From positions 1-64,000 of the forward strand of contig DAOSDL010000005.1 in assembly GCA_035362335.1 (NCBI GenBank): a DNA stretch of 64,000 bases. The letters are read 5' to 3'. Under the pieces are notes generated by a model that made no database searches, was not told the DNA's origin, and saw only the letters and a list, made by a program, of their open reading frames with translations. This document shows, one piece after another, positions 25,201 through 33,940 of the stretch. Every line of letters starts with the position of its first letter. Within the stretch, counting starts at the first letter, position 1. The translations under genes and the position numbers were made by a program. The DNA is from JAOSJT01 sp035362335. Its GTDB lineage: Bacteria > Bacteroidota > Ignavibacteria > SZUA-365.

Positions 25201-27084
25201 ATGAAATCCCTTTCCGCCATCCTGGCCATGCTGTTCTGCGCCGCTCCGCTGCTGGCGCAAACGCCATCCACCGCCGACGCCGAGTACCTGCTCGTCGAGC
25301 ATCATTTCACGCTGCGCGACGACGGCAGCACGGTGTACACGTACCATCACAAACTGAAGTATCTCACGTCGTATGGATTCAGCCGCGCCTACGGCGAATC
25401 CTTCATCGTGTACAATCCCACCTGGCAGAAGCTGACCGTCGACAGGTCCGTGACCACCATGGCGAACGGGCAGGTGGTGTCCGCACCGTTCAATGCGTTC
25501 AACGAAGTGCTTCCCGGCTATGCCGCGCAGGCGCCCGCGTATTTGCATTTGCGTGAAATGGTGGTGACGCACACCGGCCTGGAAATCGGCGCGGTGGTGG
25601 ATTTTTCCTACACCATCACCAGCAAGCCCGGCATGCTGCCCGGATTGATGGGCAAGGTGCTGTTCGGCGAGCGCAGTCCCATTGCCCGCATGGTGGTGAC
25701 CGTGGATATTCCGGCCAAGGCCACGTTGAAATACGCCATGCTGCGCGATGCCGCGGTGCTTCCTTTCATCGCCGCGAAGGATGGCCGCCAGGTGTTCACC
25801 TGGGAGAAATCGGATCTCCCGATCTATGAAGTCGAAGCCATGCAGCCGGCCATGGACGAAGTATTGCCCGCGCTGGTGTTTTCCACCGTCACACTCAAGG
25901 ATTGCGCCAGCCATGTCGCCGCCGGCATTGCCACGGGCAAGGCCACGCGCCGCATGAGCGATGTGGTGAAGGCCAACACGACAGGAAGCACCGACAAGCG
26001 CGACAACGCTCTGAAGCTGCGCGGCTGGGTGGCGGACAACGTGGCACGCGCGCCGCTGCCGCTGGACATGCAGGGGTACATCCCGGCGAAAGCCGAGTTC
26101 ACCTTCGAGAAGCGCTCGGGCTCGGATCTCGATCGCGCGGTGCTGCTCGCGCAACTCTGCCGCGAGGCGGGACTCGATGCCGTAGCCGCGCTGGCAAGCA
26201 GGGATCTCAGCGGCGCCATGTCGGCAACGGACGATGCGCTTGTGGCACAGGGCGTCGCGGGAATGCCGGATGTACCGGCGCTGCAACTGTTCACACGCGC
26301 TGTGGTGCTGTGCCGCGACGCATCCTTCGATGGCGGCATGCTTGTGCTGGATCCGGCCTCGGCGCAGAGCGGCCCACTCACCGCTGGCACCGCGGCCGCC
26401 ATGCTGCTGCCGCTGGACAATACGGCTGCGATGAAGGATGTGCTGCCGCTGGCGCTGCCCAAGGCCATAGTGCGCATGACAAGCGATTGGACGCTGCGTG
26501 AGGATGGCACTGTGGCGGGAAAAACCCTGCTTCATGCGCAGGGCTATCGCAGCTACGCCTTCGATGGTGCCGCGATGCAGCGTGCTCTGCGTCAGGGCGT
26601 GCAGAGTGCCGCGCAAGGCCTGACCGTGACCCCCGGCGCGATGCAGTCCGCCAGCGCATTTGTCTCGACCTGTGAGGCGGATCTCGGAGCGGGCACGCCG
26701 TTGAAAGCCACGGCGGGTTACGCGCGTTTCGCCTTGCCGACGGTGCCCGGCGGGGTCGCCGAGCTGCGCTTCGTGCCCGCCGATGTGCGGCGGACCTCGC
26801 CGGTGCAGTTGCCGAGCGCAATGGTCGAGGAGCAGTTCCTGACGCTGCATCTGCCGTCGGGAGTGGAAGTGGTGGACGCCGCGGCGCAACGCGAGTTGAG
26901 CAACGCGGTGGGTTCGGTGCGCAGTGTGATCACCGTTGACGGAGAGAGCGTGGAAGTGAAGCGCACGCTGCGCATTGACGTGCAGCGCGTACAGCCCACG
27001 CAGTACGAGGATTTCGCCGCGCTGCTGCGCATCTGGCTCGATCCATCGCATACGCAGCTTCTGCTGCGCATGCCGACGAAGTAA
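25201..27084 (+). CDS. Secreted DUF3857 protein with degenerate transglutaminase-like core
   Basis: 627 residues. A signal peptide (MKSLSAILAMLFCAAPLLAQ) and DUF3857 domain (EYLLVEHHFTLRDDGSTVYTY...) match the upstream gene's layout. In the core the cysteine motif is replaced by RSGSDLDRAVLLAQLCREAG and the histidine motif by LFTRAVVLC, while LVLDPAS keeps the aspartate, so it is probably not an enzyme. AGGAGG seven bases before the ATG overlaps the stop of the preceding gene. A role as partner or inhibitor of the active paralogue is an inference from pairing. Confidence 0.8.
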   Translation: MKSLSAILAMLFCAAPLLAQTPSTADAEYLLVEHHFTLRDDGSTVYTYHHKLKYLTSYGFSRAYGESFIVYNPTWQKLTVDRSVTTMANGQVVSAPFNAFNEVLPGYAAQAPAYLHLREMVVTHTGLEIGAVVDFSYTITSKPGMLPGLMGKVLFGERSPIARMVVTVDIPAKATLKYAMLRDAAVLPFIAAKDGRQVFTWEKSDLPIYEVEAMQPAMDEVLPALVFSTVTLKDCASHVAAGIATGKATRRMSDVVKANTTGSTDKRDNALKLRGWVADNVARAPLPLDMQGYIPAKAEFTFEKRSGSDLDRAVLLAQLCREAGLDAVAALASRDLSGAMSATDDALVAQGVAGMPDVPALQLFTRAVVLCRDASFDGGMLVLDPASAQSGPLTAGTAAAMLLPLDNTAAMKDVLPLALPKAIVRMTSDWTLREDGTVAGKTLLHAQGYRSYAFDGAAMQRALRQGVQSAAQGLTVTPGAMQSASAFVSTCEADLGAGTPLKATAGYARFALPTVPGGVAELRFVPADVRRTSPVQLPSAMVEEQFLTLHLPSGVEVVDAAAQRELSNAVGSVRSVITVDGESVEVKRTLRIDVQRVQPTQYEDFAALLRIWLDPSHTQLLLRMPTK

Positions 27085-27099
27085 GGAGCGTAACGCGAT

Positions 27100-27942
27100 A
27101 TGCTGTATCTCGCGCTCGCGGTGTTCTGTTCGGTCGGCATTGCCACCACGTTCAAATTCGCCGAACGGCGCGGCTATCCCGATTTCGTACTCTTTGCGGT
27201 GAATTACCTTGTCGCCACCATCGCGGCATTGATCGGTGGCGGCGGGCGCGTGGCACCGTTGGGCGATGCGTCGTTCCTGCTCTTCGCCATGGGCCTAGGT
27301 GCGCTGTTCATCTGGTGTTTTTTCATTCTGATGCTGGCGGTGCGCAAACTGGGCATGGTGCTTCCGGTTACGCTGATGCGCATCGCCGCCGTGCTTCCCA
27401 CCCTGGGATCCATGCTGCTGTACCGCGAAACCCCGGAAGGTCTGCAAGTCGTGGGCATAGTGCTCGCGTTCGCGGCCCTGCCCTTGGCCGCGCGGGGACC
27501 GTTGCGCAAGGACGATGTGCGGAATCTGTTCAGCAGCGGCTTCGGTTGGGGACTGCTGCTGTTTTTTTCCTACGGCGTCACGGACTTCATGTTCAAGCTG
27601 CAGAAAGAGGAGTTCCCCGTCGCGAATAATTACGAGGTGCTGGTGGTGATCTTCGGCACCGCCTTCCTCATCGCGGTGGTGACGGCGTTGGCGCGCAGGC
27701 AGAAGCCGGGCATGGGTGTGGCGCTGGCGGGCACCGTGCTGGGGTTGTTCAATGTGTTCGCGGCCTACTTTTTCATGCTTGCCATCGCGGAGCTGTCCGG
27801 CGTCGTGGTGTTTCCCCTCAATGGCATCGGCGTGATTCTGTTCTCCACACTCATCGGCGTGCTGGTGTGGAAGGAGAAACTCGCGCCGCGCAATTACATC
27901 GCGCTGGCCCTGGCGGTGGCGGCGCTGCTCTTCCTTGCCTGA
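27100..27942 (+). CDS. EamA/DMT-family transporter
   Basis: 280 residues, about ten hydrophobic helices in the two-fold repeat of drug/metabolite transporters, with MLYLALAVFCSVGIATTFKF at the start and a C-terminal glycine-rich EamA end (LNGIGVILFSTLIGVLVWKEKL). Located in the inner membrane; substrate unknown. It overlaps no upstream gene but its stop almost touches the next start (27944), so it is likely co-transcribed with the glycosyltransferase. Confidence 0.85.
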   Translation: MLYLALAVFCSVGIATTFKFAERRGYPDFVLFAVNYLVATIAALIGGGGRVAPLGDASFLLFAMGLGALFIWCFFILMLAVRKLGMVLPVTLMRIAAVLPTLGSMLLYRETPEGLQVVGIVLAFAALPLAARGPLRKDDVRNLFSSGFGWGLLLFFSYGVTDFMFKLQKEEFPVANNYEVLVVIFGTAFLIAVVTALARRQKPGMGVALAGTVLGLFNVFAAYFFMLAIAELSGVVVFPLNGIGVILFSTLIGVLVWKEKLAPRNYIALALAVAALLFLA

Positions 27943-27943
27943 C

Positions 27944-28963
27944 ATGCCGCGGTTGCCGGAGGTGTCGGTGGTGATTCCCGCGAGAAACGCGGAGGCGACC
28001 ATCCTCCGGGCCATCGACAGTGTGGGACCCGGCGGCGGCGACTGCGAAGTGCTGGTGGTGAACGATGGTTCCACAGACTACAGCGCAGCGTTGCTCGACG
28101 ATGCCGCCCTGCGGCGTCCCTGGCTGCGCGTACTGCATACACCGCATCGTGGCATTGTCGCCGCGCTGAACATGGGTATCGCCCATGCGCGTGCGGAACT
28201 GATCGCCCGCCTGGATGCGGACGACGAGGCCTTGCCCGGGCGCATCGATCTCCAGCGGACGTTTTTACACGACAATCCTGAAATCGGACTTGTGGGTGGT
28301 TTGGTGGAATTCGCCGGCGACGCCCACAGCGCTCGCGGGTATGCACTGCATGTGGAGTGGACGAACAGTGTGCGCAGCGAAGAGGAGATTTTCCTGCTGC
28401 GTTTCGTGGAGTCGCCCTTCCCGCATCCGTCGGTGATGTTCCGCCGCTGTCTGATCGAGCGCCACGGGGGCTACGTCGAAGGCGATTTGCCCGAGGATTA
28501 CGAGCTGTGGCTGCGTTGGATGGACGCGGGCGTACGCATGGCAAAAATCGACGTGCCTGTTCTGCGCTGGCACGACTCGGCCGGACGGCTTTCGCGCAGC
28601 GACGCGCGCTATCGAGTGGAAGCGTTCTACGCCGTCAAAGCCCGTTACGCCGCTTCCTGGCTGCGGCGGCATAGCGCGCACTGGCCGCAGGTGATTGTCT
28701 GGGGTGCTGGACGCATCACCAGGCAACGCGCGGCGATGCTGCGGCAGCATGGCGCGCGGATCGAGGCCTGGGTGGACATCGACCCGAAGCGCATCGGGGC
28801 GCGCATCGACGGCGTGCCGGTGCTGTCGCCCGAGCAACTGCCCGCACCCTCGCGCTGTTTCGTGCTGCCGTTTGTGGGAAGCCGCGGCGCACGCGAGCGC
28901 ATCGTCGACTGGCTGGAGCGCCATGGCTACCACTGCGGAGAATCGTATCTTCCCATGGCATGA
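27944..28963 (+). CDS. Family 2 glycosyltransferase fused to a Rossmann-like C-terminal domain
   Basis: 339 residues. The GT2 (GT-A) domain covers about 1-230: SVVIPARNAEATILRAIDS, EVLVVNDGSTD, the metal-binding IARLDADDEALPGR and the acceptor-side ED in LPEDYELWLRW. From about residue 248 a separate fold begins, VIVWGAGRITRQRAAMLRQHG...AWVDIDPKRIGARIDGVPVL, which looks like a nucleotide- or sugar-binding Rossmann domain. The ATG at 27944 follows the transporter stop by one base. Acceptor unknown. Confidence 0.82.
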   Translation: MPRLPEVSVVIPARNAEATILRAIDSVGPGGGDCEVLVVNDGSTDYSAALLDDAALRRPWLRVLHTPHRGIVAALNMGIAHARAELIARLDADDEALPGRIDLQRTFLHDNPEIGLVGGLVEFAGDAHSARGYALHVEWTNSVRSEEEIFLLRFVESPFPHPSVMFRRCLIERHGGYVEGDLPEDYELWLRWMDAGVRMAKIDVPVLRWHDSAGRLSRSDARYRVEAFYAVKARYAASWLRRHSAHWPQVIVWGAGRITRQRAAMLRQHGARIEAWVDIDPKRIGARIDGVPVLSPEQLPAPSRCFVLPFVGSRGARERIVDWLERHGYHCGESYLPMA

Positions 28964-28990
28964 CAGCGCAGCATTCCCGAACCACCATGG

Positions 28991-29962
28991 ATGACCATGT
29001 CCCCGCTTCTTTCCCGCGAACAATTGCATGAGGCCGCCGAACGCATCCGGCCTTTCATCCATCGCACACCGGTGTTGACTTGTGGCACCATCGACCGCCT
29101 CCTGGGCGCCAGGTTTTTTTTCAAATGTGAAAATTTCCAGAAAGTCGGCGCCTTCAAGTACCGTGGCGCCACCAATGCCGTGCGCAGTCTTGACGGCATG
29201 CTGGCCGCGCGCGGCGTGGCCACGCACAGTTCCGGCAATCATGCGGCCGCGCTGGCGCTAGCGGCGGCCTTGCGAGGCATCCCCGCGCACATCGTCATGC
29301 CCGACAACGCCCCCGCCATCAAGAAGGCCGCCGTGGCGGGCTACGGAGCACGCATCACCTTCTGCGCTCCGACACTCGCCGCGCGCGAGGAAACGCTTGC
29401 GGCAGTGATTGCGGATAGCGGCGCAACGGAAGTCCATCCCTACAACGACGTGCGCATTATCGCGGGGCAGGCCACCGCGGCGCGGGAGCTGTTCGAGGAC
29501 GTTCTGGATCTTGATGTGGTGATGACGCCTGTGGGCGGCGGGGGGCTGCTGAGCGGAACGGCGCTATCGGCGCATTACCTCTCGCCCGGCACCGCGGTGA
29601 TTGCCGCCGAGCCCGCCGGCGCCGACGATGCGTATCGCAGTTTCCACGCCGGACACATCATTCCTTCGGTACACCCGCGCACCATCGCCGATGGCCTGCT
29701 CACATCGCTGGGCGACAATACCTTTGCGGTGATACGCGATCATGTGCGGGACATTCTCGTCGTCGACGACGCGCATATCATCAAGGCGATGCGTCTGGTG
29801 TGGGAGCGCATGAAAATCGTGATCGAGCCCTCCGCCGCGGTACCGCTGGCCGCTCTTCTGGCCGGCGCGATGGATTGCGCCGGAAAACGCATCGGCATCA
29901 TTTTCTCCGGAGGAAATTGCGATCTCGAGCAACTGCCATGGATGAAGGAGCGCGAGGCATGA
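28991..29962 (+). CDS. PLP-dependent threonine/serine dehydratase-family enzyme
   Basis: 323 residues, fold type II. The PLP lysine is in VGAFKYRGA, the substrate loop is HSSGNHAAALALAA, and the phosphate-binding glycines are PVGGGGLLSG. Length without a regulatory ACT domain fits catabolic threonine dehydratase or serine racemase. The end IIFSGGNCDLEQLP is typical. The stop overlaps the next gene's ATG as ATGA, linking it to a HAD phosphatase and an SDR. Confidence 0.88.
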   Translation: MTMSPLLSREQLHEAAERIRPFIHRTPVLTCGTIDRLLGARFFFKCENFQKVGAFKYRGATNAVRSLDGMLAARGVATHSSGNHAAALALAAALRGIPAHIVMPDNAPAIKKAAVAGYGARITFCAPTLAAREETLAAVIADSGATEVHPYNDVRIIAGQATAARELFEDVLDLDVVMTPVGGGGLLSGTALSAHYLSPGTAVIAAEPAGADDAYRSFHAGHIIPSVHPRTIADGLLTSLGDNTFAVIRDHVRDILVVDDAHIIKAMRLVWERMKIVIEPSAAVPLAALLAGAMDCAGKRIGIIFSGGNCDLEQLPWMKEREA

Positions 29963-30657
29963 TCGACAACTACGACGCGATGTTTCTCGACGCCGACGAA
30001 ACGCTGTTCGACTACGCCGCCGCCGAGCGCGCGGCTTTCACGCTGTGCATGCGCAGCTTCGGTCTGCCCGAGGACGAGGCCAGCTACGCATTGTATCGCA
30101 AGCACAACGCCGATGTGTGGAGCGAACTCGAGCAGGGGAGCATCGATCCCGAAACACTGAAGGTCGAGCGCTTTCGGCGTTTGCTCGACGCGCTCGGTCG
30201 CAACGGTGTGCCGCTGCGCGAACTCAGCGCCTGCTACCTCGACATGCTTTCGCGGCAGGCCCAGCTCCTGCCCGGAGCCGAGAATGCGGTGCACACGCTG
30301 GCGCGCCATCGACCTCTGGCCCTGATCACCAATGGCCTGTCGCTGGTGCAGCGGCGACGCTTCGCTGCGACGCCGTGCATCGCATTGTTTCGCCACATCG
30401 TGATTTCGGAGGAGGTGGGCATAGCCAAGCCCGATCCGGCGATTTTCGCATCCGCGCTGCACGCATTGCGGGTTGCCCCCGAGCGCGTGCTGTACGTGGG
30501 CGATAGTGTGAGCAGCGACATGCGCGCGGCGGCCAATGCGGGCATGGACTTTTGCTGGATCAATGCCGCGAACGCCGCGTTGCCCGAGGACGGGCAGGCG
30601 CGCTTCATTGTGCGTTCGATCACCGATCTGCCGGCATTGCTGGGAGTGGCGGAGTGA
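29959..30657 (+). CDS. yjjG: HAD-family nucleotidase (YjjG type)
   Basis: 232 residues starting at the ATG that overlaps the upstream stop. HAD motif I is AMFLDADETLFDY, motif II is LALITNGLSLVQ, motif III is GIAKPDPAIF and motif IV is VLYVGDSVSSDM. The order and spacing fit YjjG, a 5'-nucleotidase acting on non-canonical pyrimidine nucleotides, but related HADs have other substrates. A longer in-frame extension upstream only shadows the dehydratase gene. Confidence 0.82.
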   Translation: MIDNYDAMFLDADETLFDYAAAERAAFTLCMRSFGLPEDEASYALYRKHNADVWSELEQGSIDPETLKVERFRRLLDALGRNGVPLRELSACYLDMLSRQAQLLPGAENAVHTLARHRPLALITNGLSLVQRRRFAATPCIALFRHIVISEEVGIAKPDPAIFASALHALRVAPERVLYVGDSVSSDMRAAANAGMDFCWINAANAALPEDGQARFIVRSITDLPALLGVAE

Positions 30658-31409
30658 AGGACAACACCATCGTGATCATCGGTGCCTCGCGGGGCATAGG
30701 CGCGGCTCTGGTCCGCGAGTATCTGGCGCGGGGTTGCCACGTGTTGGCGGCGTCGCGCGATCTCGCCGCGCTCGAAGCGCTGCGTGGGGCGGCGCCGGAA
30801 GGCATGCTGGATGTCGTGCAATGCGATGCCGCGCAGCCGGGGGCAGTGCGTTTTGTGCTGGAGCGCGCCGAGGCACGGTGGCCGCGTGTGGACCTGCTGC
30901 TGTACAATGCCGGCGCGGATCATGCCGCGTGGATGGATACCTTCACCGCCGAGGACTTCCGAGCCCTGCTGGCGGTGAACACCTCGGGATTGGCCGAGGC
31001 GCTGGAATGTTCCTACGCACTGTTTCGTCGACAGGGCGGGGGCGTGTTTGCGGGAGTAAGCAGTCTTGCCGATGCGCGGGGATACCCCGGATCGGCGTCG
31101 TACTGCGCCTCGAAGGCCGCCGCTTCCACGCTGCTCGAGGCGGCGCGTGCGGAATTGCGCCAAGGGCCGATACACGTGCTCACGGTGCGCCCCGGCTTCG
31201 TCCGCACGGACATGACGGCCAAGAACACCTTTCCCATGCCGCTGCTCATGGAAGCCGCGGAGGCGGCACGCATCATCGTGCGCGGTATCGAACGAAGGAA
31301 GTCCGTCATCACCTTTCCCTGGCCCATCGCATTCGCCACGCGCATCATCCGTGTCCTCCCCGATCGTCTGTTCGCGGCTCTGGCCTTGCGTGGTCGTCGA
31401 CGCCGATAA
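30654..31409 (+). CDS. Short-chain dehydrogenase/reductase
   Basis: 251 residues. A GTG start overlaps the HAD stop (GTGA). The cofactor motif is IIGASRGIGAALVREY, the structural motif LLYNAGAD, and the catalytic set is the serine in GVSSLADARGYPG with YCASK. The C-terminal part (ITFPWPIAFATRIIRVLPDRLF) is hydrophobic, as in SDRs associated with membranes or lipid substrates. Substrate not known. Confidence 0.85.
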   Translation: MKDNTIVIIGASRGIGAALVREYLARGCHVLAASRDLAALEALRGAAPEGMLDVVQCDAAQPGAVRFVLERAEARWPRVDLLLYNAGADHAAWMDTFTAEDFRALLAVNTSGLAEALECSYALFRRQGGGVFAGVSSLADARGYPGSASYCASKAAASTLLEAARAELRQGPIHVLTVRPGFVRTDMTAKNTFPMPLLMEAAEAARIIVRGIERRKSVITFPWPIAFATRIIRVLPDRLFAALALRGRRRR

Positions 31410-31547
31410 CAGGTAGGGTGGAAGCGGGGTGGGAGTTGTCAGCGGACAGGTAGGTCCGTTCTTCTTGTGTTCGCCGATTTGCGTATCTTGCAACGATGTT
31501 CCGCCGGGGGCGGAGCGCCTTCCATCGACCACCTACGAGGTTTTACC

Positions 31548-32729
31548 ATGAAACGTACCATCGTCGCGATGCCCGGTGACGGAATCGGGAAAGTCGTGCT
31601 TCCGGAAGCTATTCGCGTGCTCGATGCCGCGGGATTCGAAGCTGAATACGTCAACGGAGACATCGGCTGGGATTTCTGGTGCAGCGAGGGAAATCCGCTG
31701 CCGCAGCGCACCATCGATTTGCTCGAGCAGCACAAGATCGGCCTCTTTGGCGCCATCACTTCCAAGCCCAAGAACAAGGCGGCCGAGGAACTGTCCCCGG
31801 AACTGCGCGACAAGGGCTTCGTGTACTACAGCCCCATCGTGACCATGCGCCAGCATTTCGATCTGGACATCTGCATTCGTCCCTGCCAGACCTTTCCCAA
31901 CAATCCGCTGAACTTCGTCCGCAAAACCCTCGCCGGCGGCTTCGAGGAGCCCACGGTGGATGTGGTGATTTTCCGGCAGAACACCGAAGGGCTGTACTCG
32001 GGTGTGGAGTGGACCAATCCGCCGCAGCAGGTGCGCGACGCGCTCGCAACGCACCCGCGCTTCAAGCCGTACAGCAATGTCCCGGGAGAGGACCTCGCCG
32101 TGTCCACGCGCATTTTCACGCGGCATTACTGCCGCCGCATCGTCACCGCCGCTTTCGAGCATGCGAAGAAGTACGGGTATAAATCCGTGACGGTGTGCGA
32201 GAAGCCCAACGTGATTCGCGAAACCTCGGGCATGATGGAGCAGGAAGCCGCTCTTGCCGCGAAAAATTATCCGGGTATTTCGCTTTGGTCCACTAACATC
32301 GATGCGCAGATGATGTGGTTGACGAAAAATCCCGAGGACTACGGTGTGATCGTTGCGGGCAACATGTTCGGCGACATCGTGTCCGATGGTTTCGCAGGGC
32401 TGGTGGGCGGATTGGGTTTCGCTTGCAGCGCCAATATCGGCAGCGAAGTGGCGGTGTTCGAGCCCACGCACGGCTCGGCGCCGAAATACGAAAAGCTCGA
32501 TCCCTCCATCGTGAACCCCATCGCCATGATTCTCAGCGCCTGCATGATGCTGGATCATATCGGTGAAACGGAGAAGGCGCAGCGCATACGCGCGGCGATT
32601 TCCGCGGTGATCAGCGAAGGCGCGGTGCGCAGCTATGACATGCTCAAACTCGCGGGTGGCCCGGATGTGTTCGCCAAAGGCGCGGCCACCACACAGCAGA
32701 TGACCGACGCGATCATCGCACGATTGTAA
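31548..32729 (+). CDS. Isocitrate/isopropylmalate-family dehydrogenase
   Basis: 393 residues of beta-decarboxylating dehydrogenase type. MPGDGIGKVVLPEAIRVLD opens the fold, FRQNTEGLYSGVEW is the substrate loop, and NMFGDIVSDGFAGLVGGLG plus EPTHGSAPKY are the metal and NAD-binding blocks. Oxidises and decarboxylates a 2-hydroxyacid, most likely isocitrate to 2-oxoglutarate, but homologues act on isopropylmalate, homoisocitrate or tartrate. GAGG seven bases before the ATG at 31548 sets the start. It has its own terminator hairpin. Confidence 0.8.
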   Translation: MKRTIVAMPGDGIGKVVLPEAIRVLDAAGFEAEYVNGDIGWDFWCSEGNPLPQRTIDLLEQHKIGLFGAITSKPKNKAAEELSPELRDKGFVYYSPIVTMRQHFDLDICIRPCQTFPNNPLNFVRKTLAGGFEEPTVDVVIFRQNTEGLYSGVEWTNPPQQVRDALATHPRFKPYSNVPGEDLAVSTRIFTRHYCRRIVTAAFEHAKKYGYKSVTVCEKPNVIRETSGMMEQEAALAAKNYPGISLWSTNIDAQMMWLTKNPEDYGVIVAGNMFGDIVSDGFAGLVGGLGFACSANIGSEVAVFEPTHGSAPKYEKLDPSIVNPIAMILSACMMLDHIGETEKAQRIRAAISAVISEGAVRSYDMLKLAGGPDVFAKGAATTQQMTDAIIARL

Positions 32730-32763
32730 TCGGACGCCGCCGCAACGGCCCGCATTGAACGAC

Positions 32764-32797
32764 GCAGCCCCCTGTACCACGTTGGTCCAGGGGGCTG
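32764..32797. terminator. Hairpin between convergent genes
   Basis: CAGCCCCCTG and CAGGGGGCTG form a perfect 10-bp stem, with ACCA/TGGT extending the pairing inside the loop. It lies between the dehydrogenase stop and the end of the minus-strand B12 gene. There is no strong T run. Confidence 0.6.
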
Positions 32798-32846
32798 TGC
32801 ATGTTCTGACGGTGCGAGGCGCCGTGCGCCTGAGCCGCAGCCGCAA

Positions 32847-33515
32847 TCAGCGCGAGCCCTCCGATGCGACGCGCGAGGGTTGCGCGGCGATGGAGCGGGC
32901 GTAGTCCGTGCCGTCGCCGAAGGAGTCGGCGAATTTGTCGACGAAGGGCGCGAGCACCGCACGAAGGCCCGGCATGTGCAGTCCCCCGATCATCACTCGC
33001 GTGGAGGGGAGCAAGGCGCGCAGATCGCGCAACAGCTGCTCGGTGACCTCCATCGATCCCACGGACTTCATTGTGAAGCACACGAGATCGGGTTGCAGCG
33101 CCGAAGCGCTTTGGAGAATGTCGTGCGTGGGCACGGAGTTGCCGTAGTGGTACACTTCCCATCCCTCGCGCTCGAGAATGTTGGCGAGAATGGTGGAAGC
33201 CACATCGTGATACTCGTTGGGTACGCAGCCGATGAGTGCCTTTTTGCCGTTGCGTGCGGCGGGCTTGCCGCGAAAGGCCTTGTAGGCGAGTACCTGCTTG
33301 ACGATTTGCGTCGCGATATGCTCGCTGACAATGCTCTGGCTGTTCTCTTCCCAGCCGGTGCCGACCTGCGCGAGCGCGGGGATGAGAATGTCATTGTAGA
33401 GCAATTCATCCGGTAATTGCTGCTGTTCCCATTCCTCCACGAGCGCGAAACATCGGCGGCGGTCGCCGGCGAGCAGCGGCTCGGTGAACATCGAGAGTTG
33501 ATCGTTGCGTGTCAT
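32847..33515 (-). CDS. Free-standing CarH-like B12-binding (photosensor-type) protein
   Basis: 222 residues. A helical B12-cap domain (about 1-85) contains W55-x9-E65-H66 (GWEENSQSIVSEH), the signature that places tryptophan and histidine over adenosylcobalamin in CarH photoreceptors. A Rossmann B12-binding domain follows with ExHxxA (EYHDVAS, H103) in place of ExHxxG, then MIGGLHMPGLR. No DNA-binding domain is present, unlike CarH/LitR. It overlaps the upstream gene's stop as ATGA, so the pair is translationally coupled. It may signal by protein contacts, with the helical partner as the obvious candidate. A role as corrinoid carrier for a methyltransferase is the main alternative, but the Wx9EH motif argues for light sensing. 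Confidence 0.8.
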   Translation of the reverse strand: MTRNDQLSMFTEPLLAGDRRRCFALVEEWEQQQLPDELLYNDILIPALAQVGTGWEENSQSIVSEHIATQIVKQVLAYKAFRGKPAARNGKKALIGCVPNEYHDVASTILANILEREGWEVYHYGNSVPTHDILQSASALQPDLVCFTMKSVGSMEVTEQLLRDLRALLPSTRVMIGGLHMPGLRAVLAPFVDKFADSFGDGTDYARSIAAQPSRVASEGSR

Positions 33516-33940
33516 GCTTCCGCCTCCATGCTCAGACTGTGTTCGCGTTGCTGCAATTGCCGCAGCGCCTCGGCGATGGCGTCGCTGTTGTACTGCTCCA
33601 TGAAGGCATGGGTCGCGGTGCGCGTGGCCGCAAGCAGATTGGGAATGAAGGAGGTGGGGAAATGCCGATGCGTGAGAAAATTCCGCAGCCAATCGAGATA
33701 CTCGATCAGCGCGGCGGGCAATTGGTACTTCATGGTGGCCTGGAGATTTTCCACAAAAATCTTGGCGCACTCCCTTGCAAGACGCGCGCGCTCGGGATCG
33801 GCGATGAGATCGCGAAACGCCTCGTTGCACTCCAGCCTGTCGATCACGGCGGAGAGAATTTTTTCCTTCTGCTTCTGAAACTCCTCGACATCCGGCGCCG
33901 CGATCGCGCCAAAGGAGATGGGCTCGGCTACTGCTTCCAT
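33512..33940 (-). CDS. All-helical protein paired with the B12 sensor
   Basis: 142 residues from the ATG at 33940; a TTG at 33964 would extend it by eight. The sequence is predicted almost wholly helical, with segments such as EEFQKQKEKILSAVIDRLE, FRDLIADPERARLARECAK and YLDWLRNFLTHRHFP. The pattern recalls RsbRD N-terminal or globin-like sensor domains, but I cannot assign a family with confidence. It is first in a two-gene unit with the B12 photosensor-like protein, and the ATGA overlap suggests a fixed stoichiometry. Confidence 0.65.
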   Translation of the reverse strand: MEAVAEPISFGAIAAPDVEEFQKQKEKILSAVIDRLECNEAFRDLIADPERARLARECAKIFVENLQATMKYQLPAALIEYLDWLRNFLTHRHFPTSFIPNLLAATRTATHAFMEQYNSDAIAEALRQLQQREHSLSMEAEA

